A DNA stretch of 64,000 nucleotides from Crocosphaera sp. (GTDB taxonomy: Bacteria > Cyanobacteriota > Cyanobacteriia > Cyanobacteriales > Microcystaceae). Positions within the stretch are counted from its first letter, which is position 1. The number at the start of each line of letters is the position of its first letter. The translations under genes were made by a program, and so were the position numbers. The notes beneath the pieces were generated by a model, which saw nothing but the letters and a program-made list of their open reading frames with translations, ran no database searches and was not told the origin of the DNA. The stretch covers positions 1-64,000 of the forward strand of contig NZ_JASJEB010000013.1 in assembly GCF_030064895.1 (NCBI RefSeq), read 5' to 3'. Below, piece by piece: positions 28,900-35,295 of the stretch.

Positions 28900-29009
28900 T
28901 TATAGCAGTCGCCAAAGCTATTAGGACATTTTTCTGTTCCCTGTTCCCTGTTCCCTGTTCCCTTAAAATATAATTTATGTGTCCTAACTAGCCTGTCTAT
29001 TGCTATATA
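28900..29009. mobile_element. MITE-like element, copy 2 (identical to copy 1)
   Basis: Base-for-base identical to 2746-2855 over 110 positions, with the same inverted ends and four-unit CTGTTCC core. Identity across 26 kb implies recent duplication or strong conversion. It encodes no protein. Confidence 0.85.
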
Positions 29010-29259
29010 AAATTGTCACAATGGGACGTTGCTAATTCTTTGACTTAGTTTATACTAATGTTGTTTAAACATTTGTTATTTCTAGTGAGTAACATTTTTT
29101 ATCTCTAGTTAGCAAGATTCTCACACTACTGGATCTCAAACGTACTGGAAACTACTATAATTGTCATTCCGAGATACGAGTAATCTCTCTTAACTGTAAT
29201 TCCAATAAACCAGGAATCTCATATTAGATATCATTCCGAGTTAAGCTGACACGCATTTA

Positions 29260-29319
29260 TTAGACAGTCTCTAAACCTTTATTTGTTACCTGTTACCTGT
29301 TACCTGTTCCCTTGTCTAA
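29260..29319. repeat. Heptamer-cored inverted repeat
   Basis: TTAGACA and TGTCTAA flank three TGTTACC units and one TGTTCCC. After the right arm comes AACTAGC, as in the MITE elements. This resembles a shortened relative of them. Confidence 0.6.
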
Positions 29320-29393
29320 ACTAGCGATTTGAATGTTTAAAAGCTTACGAAGAATATCTCTTAACTTCCTAACAACATATACTGGTGTAAATC

Positions 29394-30014
29394 ATGATTA
29401 GTTACGAAAAGCTTTTCATTTATTCTGTAATTCCTTTTGTCTTAATAGGTGCCTTTTTGGTTAATGCTATGACTAATAAGGAAGAAGATTCTGTTTCGAC
29501 TGCTACAAAAGAAGGCATAACCTTTACTTGTGAACAAGACGAATATAACGGTCAAATGGTTCCTGCAACTGTAGTTAATAAACCGAAGTCACAAACACAA
29601 ACAACGATTATTTCCTGGAAACCTGAGAATTATTATTTTGGGGAAAAATGGAGTCCAGAAGAACGTTGTAAGGAGGTTGCTAAACGGTTTCAAAGAATAC
29701 ATAATCGTGATGGTTTAAAATATGTTGTTGCGGAAGTAGATACTTGGGTTCCTGATAGAGATGTTAATGTAGTTTGTGCAGTTAAAAATGAAAATGCTGT
29801 TTGTAATGAAGATGATTTATTGTTTACTTTAGAAGGAAAAGATAATCCTAATGAGGTGTTAAGAGATTTGATTAATCGTCGTCAGTTTCCTAGTAAAGAA
29901 CCTGTGTTAGTTAGAGGAGAAAAAAAACCAGAAACTTTTGCAGAAGGTAAACGAGTTTATTATGATATGTCTGAAATTCTTATTGATGAAGAATCAGAAG
30001 AACCTGCTTTTTAG
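29394..30014 (+). CDS. COP23 family protein
   Basis: A 206-residue protein of the COP23 (circadian oscillating polypeptide) family, first described as a rhythmic membrane-associated protein in Cyanothece/Synechococcus RF-1. It has an N-terminal anchor or signal (residues about 7-26) and four conserved cysteines in TFTCEQDEYN, EERCKEVAKRF, NVVCAVKN and NAVCNEDD, which probably form disulfides. RRQFPSKEP near the end is also characteristic. Its molecular role is unknown. It lies upstream of a CHAT gene, with an IVP gene and repeats between. Confidence 0.85.
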   Translation: MISYEKLFIYSVIPFVLIGAFLVNAMTNKEEDSVSTATKEGITFTCEQDEYNGQMVPATVVNKPKSQTQTTIISWKPENYYFGEKWSPEERCKEVAKRFQRIHNRDGLKYVVAEVDTWVPDRDVNVVCAVKNENAVCNEDDLLFTLEGKDNPNEVLRDLINRRQFPSKEPVLVRGEKKPETFAEGKRVYYDMSEILIDEESEEPAF

Positions 30015-30023
30015 ATTTTTAGA

Positions 30024-30112
30024 GGGAACAGGGAACAGGCAACAGGCAACAGTTGGAGTTTATTATGGCTTATTTTTCAGAAAGGCAACGGGGAACGGGG
30101 AACAGGCAACAG
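30024..30112. repeat. Left heptamer tracts of the first IVP gene
   Basis: Two tracts of four units, GGGAACA/GGCAACA at 30024-30051 and GGCAACG/GGGAACG/GGGAACA/GGCAACA at 30084-30111, lie between the COP23 stop codon and the IVP start. Their orientation is opposite to the tract that follows the IVP gene. Confidence 0.92.
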
Positions 30113-30124
30113 TCAGAGTATCTT

Positions 30125-30487
30125 ATGTCTGAAGTTAGGGATTTTAAGGATCTGAAAGTATGGCAAAAAGGTATGATTATTGCTGAAAAATGTTATGTTC
30201 TAACACAAAAATTTCCTAAAGAAGAAATTTATGGTATGGTTCAACAAATTAGGCGATCAGCAACTTCTATTCCTGCTAATATTGCGGAAGGTTATGGGAG
30301 AAGATCAACAGGAGATTATGTAAGATTTTTGAATATTGCTCAAGGTTCTATCAATGAATTAGAAACTCATCTTATTTTATCCGCAAGAGTCAATCTATGT
30401 AATTTTAATGATATAGAATCAATTATTGATGAAATTAAGCAGGAAAGCAGAATGATTATTTCTCTTATCAAGAAGTTGAAATCATAA
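30125..30487 (+). CDS. Four-helix-bundle protein (23S rRNA IVP / S23 type)
   Basis: A 120-residue protein of the intervening-sequence-protein family, named for proteins coded within 23S rRNA insertions of Leptospira and others. The hallmarks are VWQKGMIIAEKCYVLT, RRSATSIPANIAEGYGRRSTGDY and FLNIAQGSINELETHL. These form pentameric basic bundles; the same fold serves as Avd in diversity-generating retroelements. The biochemical role is unknown. The start chosen is the ATG giving MSEVRDF; a longer frame would translate the repeats. It is bracketed by opposite heptamer tracts. Confidence 0.88.
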   Translation: MSEVRDFKDLKVWQKGMIIAEKCYVLTQKFPKEEIYGMVQQIRRSATSIPANIAEGYGRRSTGDYVRFLNIAQGSINELETHLILSARVNLCNFNDIESIIDEIKQESRMIISLIKKLKS

Positions 30488-30491
30488 AATT

Positions 30492-30514
30492 CTGTTCCCT
30501 GTTCCCTGTTCCCT
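30492..30514. repeat. Right heptamer tract of the first IVP gene
   Basis: Three CTGTTCC units begin five bases after the IVP stop codon. They are the reverse complement of the GGGAACA type on the left side, so the gene sits inside an inverted repeat. The unit is the one found in the core of the two 110-bp elements. Confidence 0.92.
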
Positions 30515-30551
30515 CTTGCCTCTATCAACCATTATCTAATTACTATTAATC

Positions 30552-32825
30552 ATGAAATTATCTCAATTAGCAACAGCAGCAGTTATTACTTTAGCTTCTA
30601 TATTTTCTAATCCTATAGAGACTATAACTCAGAAAAAGTTGACTATTTCTTCAGCTTCAGCGCAGGCAACTTATCAAGAATCAAGAATAGAAATAACAGA
30701 AAATACACCAGTAAATGAAATCAATCATTTTTTCTTTATGATAGAGAACTTATGGAGCTATAATGTATATGTTTCTGAATCAGATAAGAAAAATCTAATA
30801 GAAGATTTGGAAAAAATTGAAGCTATAACAAAATATCACGATGAATATCGTTGGGATAGTATATGTCAAGTTTATCTTATTGCTGAAGCTTATGATAAAG
30901 CTGTCAAAGCTTGTGAAAAAGATTTAGAATCTGGAGAAATACCAAATCCGTGGCATTCAATACACCAAGCTTATATTGCAACCAAACAATATGATAAAGC
31001 AATGAATTCTCTTACAAAAAGTATTAATAATGATGATAAAAATAATCAGGAACAAGACCCTTTTATTCATAAACTTATTGGAGATGTTTATTTTTCGTTG
31101 GGTAACTATAATAAAGCTATTAAAAACTATAAAGAACCAATAGATTCCTTAATAAATGCCAGAGAAGAAAAACAAAATGATGGGAGTTTAATTGCATTAA
31201 TCCAATCAAATCTTGGATTAGCATTATTAAGAGAAGGAAAAGAAAGTGAAGCAGAGAATTTGTTTCTAGAAGCTATGAAAAATGATCAAATATATTGGAA
31301 TTATGAGCTAGACGGCCTTAGTATGTATGGTAATGAATTGGGTGGACTTTGGGAAGGATATGTATTAGGACAAATTCAGGGAATATTCCCTCAAGGATTA
31401 ACAGAATTAAGAATTAAACAAAACAACTATACAGATGCTTTAGCGTTTGCCGAATATGGACGTACTCGCACTCTTTCTTATTACATCAGTCGTAATACAG
31501 AATCATCTATAAGCATTGATGAAATTAAAGATATTGCCAAAGAACAAAACGCAACATTAATCAAATACTTTACACCTACAAGTATCGATTTTGGTTATGC
31601 CGCAATACCTCAAGAATACGAACCCAAAGTATATATCTGGGTAGTTAAACCAACGGGGGAAGTTCACTTTGCTAACGTTAACCTCAACCCAAAAGAATCA
31701 GTTTCTGCTGCTAATATTCCTGTTATTCCTATCCTTATACTCGTCATCGGTACAGGTTTAACCGTATATTTCCTTCGTAACCGAAAACCCTATTTAATTG
31801 CAGGACTAACCCTAACAGCTATTGCAACAGCAACAACCCTCTTTATACACCAAAATAATCCCGTCGCTACCAACGTTAACTATAATATTGATGGTTCCAT
31901 TGCCGATCTTTCTAATAATACCTTTGCCACAGTTAGAGGAAGAAACAGCCAAGAAGTTACCGAAAACTTAAAAGAAGGAACCTGTCATAAAGATGACGAC
32001 TGTTTACAACAACTGCACAAAATATTAATCGATCCTATCGCTCAACATTTACCCAGCAACCCAGAAGAAGAAATAGTTATTATTCCAGACGGGGAACTCT
32101 TTAAAGTTCCTTTTGCTGCACTAAAAAATAACAATAATCAATACCTGATTGAAAACCATACCCTGAGAGTTGCACCTTCCATTCAATTATTAAAATTTAC
32201 CGCACAACAACAAGCTAAACAAACCCCTAAAAATTTTAAAACAGCCTTAATTGTTGGCAACCCAGAAATGCCTAGAGGTAACAATAATCAACCTCTTGAT
32301 CCCTTACCCGGAACCGAAGAAGAAGCTTATGCGATCGCCGAATTATTGGATACAACTCCCCTTATTGGAGAAAATGCAACCGAATGGCTAATTAAAAATA
32401 ATATAGAATATGCAGACATCATCCACTTTGCAACTCATGGAGATCCCACAAGCTTAGTTTTTGCCTCTTCCAGCAGCAATGATGGCTTTTTACGGGACGG
32501 AGAAATTTACGGTTTGGATCTACAAGCAGAATTAGTGGTTTTAAGCGCGTGTGAGACAGGTTTAGGAGAAATCACCAGTGATGGTATTGTCGGCATTTCT
32601 CGTCCCTTCATCGCTGCTGGAGTCCCCAGTGTGGTCATGTCTTTATGGTTAGTTCCCGATGCAGCAACCTCTGAATTAATGATTGACTTTCATAAGAACC
32701 TGCAAACAGGACAAAACAAAGCCCAAGCATTACGCCAAGCCATGTTAAGCACCATGAAAACCAACCCCGAACCGGTTAACTGGGCCGGTTTTATTCTTGT
32801 CGGGGAGTCTGATCCTATTCAGTGA
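30552..32825 (+). CDS. CHAT-domain protease-like protein with TPR repeats
   Basis: A 757-residue exported or membrane-bound CHAT (caspase-like) protein. A signal-like segment ends near SASAQA (residue 39). TPR-like repeats fill residues about 85-250. The CHAT domain at the C-terminus has the catalytic pair His629 (HFATHGD) and Cys667 (LSACETG). Unusually, two membrane helices (residues about 388-433) sit just before the CHAT core, after the strand VWVVKPTGEVHF. Substrate is unknown; bacterial CHAT proteins often act as proteases in signalling or defence. The COP23 gene upstream may be functionally linked. Confidence 0.85.
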   Translation: MKLSQLATAAVITLASIFSNPIETITQKKLTISSASAQATYQESRIEITENTPVNEINHFFFMIENLWSYNVYVSESDKKNLIEDLEKIEAITKYHDEYRWDSICQVYLIAEAYDKAVKACEKDLESGEIPNPWHSIHQAYIATKQYDKAMNSLTKSINNDDKNNQEQDPFIHKLIGDVYFSLGNYNKAIKNYKEPIDSLINAREEKQNDGSLIALIQSNLGLALLREGKESEAENLFLEAMKNDQIYWNYELDGLSMYGNELGGLWEGYVLGQIQGIFPQGLTELRIKQNNYTDALAFAEYGRTRTLSYYISRNTESSISIDEIKDIAKEQNATLIKYFTPTSIDFGYAAIPQEYEPKVYIWVVKPTGEVHFANVNLNPKESVSAANIPVIPILILVIGTGLTVYFLRNRKPYLIAGLTLTAIATATTLFIHQNNPVATNVNYNIDGSIADLSNNTFATVRGRNSQEVTENLKEGTCHKDDDCLQQLHKILIDPIAQHLPSNPEEEIVIIPDGELFKVPFAALKNNNNQYLIENHTLRVAPSIQLLKFTAQQQAKQTPKNFKTALIVGNPEMPRGNNNQPLDPLPGTEEEAYAIAELLDTTPLIGENATEWLIKNNIEYADIIHFATHGDPTSLVFASSSSNDGFLRDGEIYGLDLQAELVVLSACETGLGEITSDGIVGISRPFIAAGVPSVVMSLWLVPDAATSELMIDFHKNLQTGQNKAQALRQAMLSTMKTNPEPVNWAGFILVGESDPIQ

Positions 32826-33134
32826 ACAGTGAACAGTTAAGTAGGGTGGGTTAGACGGCTATAATTTAGGTAATAATTAGAATATAAAAATCCGTCGTAA
32901 CCCACCATTTTCATTAAGTAGGCTGCGTTTAGTCAATAGGTTTAACTGATATTTTTCACCAGTACATAAAAATTTAATAATAAAACAAATAAAATCAATT
33001 CCAAATTAGTTACAGTCAAAATCAACCCTTTTACCTATTTTATGTTCCCTGTTCCCTCTGTAAACTAGCTAATTTTATCAAAGGTGCAAGATGTGAGTTA
33101 TAATTGATGAGAATTTTAGAATTGACGATAATGT
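32826..33134. repeat. Gap with GGTGGGTTA inverted repeat and heptamers
   Basis: AGTGAACAGTGAACAG follows the CHAT stop codon. GGTGGGTTAGACGG (32845-32858) pairs with CCGTCGTAACCCACC (32892-32906) with one bulge, a dispersed cyanobacterial repeat that could act as a terminator. TGTTCCC twice, then TAAACTAGC, occur at about 33042-33069. No gene is seen. Confidence 0.7.
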
Positions 33135-33386
33135 ATGAAAGGAATTCAATTTATTGTCGATGATCAGGGTCGAAAAACGGCCGTTGTTATTGATTTAAAA
33201 CAATGGGGAAAAGAATGGGAAACTTTTTACCAGACTTTATGCGAAGATGTTCCATTAGATGAAAGTTGGTTACATAAATCTCCTTTCGTTGAAAAACTTG
33301 ATCAAGCCTTAGAATGGAATGCAAATCATCCACCACAAACCTCAAATTTAGATGAATTAGAAACGAATATAGAACATAATGAGTAA
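33135..33386 (+). CDS. Antitoxin of a RelE-like pair
   Basis: An 83-residue acidic protein with a beta-rich start (IQFIVDDQGRKTAVVIDLKQW) and an acidic tail (NLDELETNIEHNE). I do not know its family, but it overlaps the following toxin-like gene by eight bases, the standard coupled arrangement. It probably neutralises that protein and represses the operon. Confidence 0.7.
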   Translation: MKGIQFIVDDQGRKTAVVIDLKQWGKEWETFYQTLCEDVPLDESWLHKSPFVEKLDQALEWNANHPPQTSNLDELETNIEHNE

Positions 33387-33678
33387 AATATTACTCGATC
33401 TTAATAACCCAGTGTTTCAGAAAGATTTATTTAATTTACCTAAAGTAGAGGCAGTGGCTATCTTAAAGACTTTTCGGAAAATTTCTCAATTAACTTGGGA
33501 ACAATTATATAAAGATAAAGGCTTGAAATGGGAGATGATTCGTTCCAAAAAAGGTAAAAAAGGAGAGACTCTATATAGTTTGAGAGTTACCCAAAAGTGT
33601 CGGTGTATTGTCTTGAGAGAAGGGGATTATTTAAGATTTTTATCCTTACATTCCGATCATGATTCAGCGTATAAATAA
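33379..33678 (+). CDS. RelE-like toxin
   Basis: A 99-residue basic protein resembling RelE/HigB cytotoxins. The second half, GKKGETLYSLRVTQKCRCIVLREGDYLRFLSLHSDHD in outline, matches the strand-rich RelE core, with arginines for mRNA cleavage on the ribosome. The first 45 residues are longer than in minimal RelE. Overlap with the upstream antitoxin supports the call. Confidence 0.75.
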   Translation: MSKILLDLNNPVFQKDLFNLPKVEAVAILKTFRKISQLTWEQLYKDKGLKWEMIRSKKGKKGETLYSLRVTQKCRCIVLREGDYLRFLSLHSDHDSAYK

Positions 33679-33731
33679 TACACATCTATTCAATAATATC
33701 TATTGGTGTCAATTATCAATTCCACTTCTAA

Positions 33732-33965
33732 TCAATCAGTAAGGGTAATATCCCATTCTGACCAATCTTCTTTTTCTTGTGCCATCTCTTGATAGGTTTC
33801 CTCCCATGATAGTTGTTCATCGCCACAATTGACTGGTTGTTTTTGACTTTGTTGTTCTAATAAGTGAAAGGCTTCGGTAATCACTTGATCAATGCTTTGA
33901 TATCTTCCCGTTTTTAGTTTTTCTTTGACAAAATTTTCCTGTTCAAGAGTAAGAATAATTGACAT
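33732..33965 (-). CDS. Orphan ParD-like antitoxin
   Basis: A 77-residue protein starting MSIILTLEQENFVKEKLKTG, the ribbon-helix-helix pattern of ParD antitoxins (TLxxxxFVxxxLxTGRYxSxxxVITEAF). No ParE-type toxin follows on the minus strand before the convergent RelE-like gene, so it is an orphan. An upstream in-frame start exists 16 codons earlier but would add a basic extension not seen in the family. Confidence 0.75.
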   Translation of the reverse strand: MSIILTLEQENFVKEKLKTGRYQSIDQVITEAFHLLEQQSQKQPVNCGDEQLSWEETYQEMAQEKEDWSEWDITLTD

Positions 33966-34101
33966 AGCTGTAACTCTTTTTCTAATCTTATTTTTTGCCT
34001 TCTTCCATAGCATACATCATTTATCGCTAAACGCAGTTAAATAGGGTGGGTTAGAATGAACAATAAACAGTTATATTATCCAAAATCTTCTACGAGAATG
34101 A

Positions 34102-34218
34102 AAACGAAAAGAATTATTAGAGAATGTTGCAAAATCAGAACAAGATTATGTACAGGGTAAGATTGAGCGCGGTTCAGTTAGTGATTTTATGAAACCCTTA
34201 GAAAAATACGACAAATAG
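34102..34218 (+). pseudogene. C-terminal remnant of an antitoxin-like gene
   Basis: A frame opened after a stop at 34099 encodes 38 residues including LLENVAKSEQDYVQGKIERG and then FMKPLEKYDK, ending in TAG. It resembles the tail of small antitoxins and has no start codon of its own near the beginning. A GGGTGGGTTAGA repeat lies just upstream (about 34044-34055), so the gene may have been cut there. Confidence 0.35.
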
Positions 34219-34281
34219 TAATAAAAAATTCTGCTTTTAGCAATTTGTTATCATAATGAAGTGTATTAAAATTCTACGAAA

Positions 34282-34719
34282 ATGTCGATATTCAATGTCA
34301 ATCAATTACATAATTTTTCAGATAAATTAGTACAAAAAATTCCTCATCTAAAAATACTAATTTTGTTTGGTTCGAGAGCAAGAGGTGATCATGATTCTCA
34401 TAGTGACTGGGACTTTGCTATATTGTATGATGAAACCAAAAACCAAACTATGACAGGATTTAATCTTTTAGAAATTTATAGTATTCTAGCTGATATATTT
34501 AACATTCCTGATGATAAAATTGATCTGGTTAATCTTGAATATTGTTCTCCTTTAATTGCTCATTATGTAAGTCGTGATGGACAGCTTTTATATGAACAAG
34601 AAACAGGATTATTTGAAAATTTTAAAAATAAACACCTACTAAACCAACAACAATTATCTACTATTCAAACCTCTCTGCGAGAAAAATTAGAAAATTTTTT
34701 ACAACGGAAAGGACTATGA
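34282..34719 (+). CDS. MntA-like nucleotidyltransferase antitoxin
   Basis: A 145-residue minimal nucleotidyltransferase. The motif GSRARGDHDSHSDWDFAI (residues about 33-50) is the signature of MNT antitoxins, which AMPylate a partner HEPN (HepT) toxin. The gene's stop overlaps an ATG (ATGA), exactly where hepT should begin, but that frame closes after 11 codons. The antitoxin therefore appears to have lost its toxin. Confidence 0.85.
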   Translation: MSIFNVNQLHNFSDKLVQKIPHLKILILFGSRARGDHDSHSDWDFAILYDETKNQTMTGFNLLEIYSILADIFNIPDDKIDLVNLEYCSPLIAHYVSRDGQLLYEQETGLFENFKNKHLLNQQQLSTIQTSLREKLENFLQRKGL

Positions 34720-34751
34720 AAACATTAGACTCAATTACCAATCATGATTAA
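34716..34751 (+). pseudogene. Truncated start of a HEPN-type partner gene
   Basis: An ATG overlapping the MntA stop opens an 11-codon frame (MKTLDSITNHD) ending in TAA. Its position is where HEPN toxins start in MNT-HEPN operons. No HEPN sequence follows, so this is at best a remnant. Confidence 0.35.
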
Positions 34752-35237
34752 ATTACTTTTAATAGTTAGTTTGGTGGGTTTAATGGTATTAAACCCCTAC
34801 AATAATCTTTATCCCCGAAAAAAGATCAAAAAGTTTCAAAATACTCATATACACAGGATCGCACGGTTGTCAACATCAGTTTACAAAAATTAAAATATCA
34901 TTTTTAAAACGTTACAATCTGATGGATCAATTTAGATAAAAATTTCAACAGTAGGGAAGTGCTTTTAACGGAGTTTAGGCATTTGCCAGGAAAAAGCTAA
35001 TCTGTAGGTACACTTATTTCCCGATCCTACCTGATAGGCAAGATAACACGAAAATAGCCAAAATGCAAATATGGAGCAAAATAAGTCAAAATCAGCCAAA
35101 AAAAAGACAATGTTAACTTGTGTAAATTCAGAGTTTTGTTTTGTAGATTAAATATCAATTAGTTTGATATATAACTATCCGTTATCAGTTACCAGTTATA
35201 TTCATCTTAATTATTAACTGTTCGCTGCTAAAAAAAA
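34752..35237. other. Gap with palindrome and possible structured RNA
   Basis: No gene is seen. It has GGGTTTAAT/ATTAAACCC arms (34776-34796), related to the AGGGGTTAA palindrome family, followed by CCCTACA. A possible folded region at 34983-35041 is listed separately. Confidence 0.5.
34983..35041. ncRNA. Candidate structured RNA element
   Basis: Outer arms TTGCC and GGCAA enclose an inner GTAGG/CCTAC stem, with CCAGG and CCTG able to extend the outer stem. It stands out as GC-richer than its surroundings and lies about 200 bases upstream of the lytic transglycosylase promoter. It matches no riboswitch that I know. Strand and transcription are unknown. Confidence 0.25.
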
Positions 35238-35264
35238 TTGTTTAGAAAATATTAAGAGTATAAT
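35238..35264 (+). promoter_or_regulatory. Probable promoter of the transglycosylase gene
   Basis: TATAAT at 35259-35264 is preceded 15 bases upstream by TTGTTT. Transcription would start near 35271, favouring the ATG at 35296 as start codon rather than the GTG at 35281. Confidence 0.45.
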
Positions 35265-35295
35265 GTAGTCTTAAGTTGTTGTGTGTGGGAATAGA

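Larger units (their letters stand above)
28676..29393. other. Repeat-packed gap between ftsH and COP23
   Basis: This 718-base gap has no gene. It begins with GTGCAAGCATCTTGCTTGC (28682-28700), a short palindromic repeat common in cyanobacteria. It then holds an inverted partial MITE, a 28-base perfect palindrome, a full MITE and another heptamer-cored hairpin, described separately. Confidence 0.7.

Noticed and set aside
30053-30124. N-terminal extension of the first IVP protein
   Set aside because: It would translate the heptamer tract from a TTG and is absent from the family.
30024-30514. Diversity-generating retroelement (Avd-like gene)
   Set aside because: No reverse transcriptase or template/variable repeat pair is present near either IVP gene.
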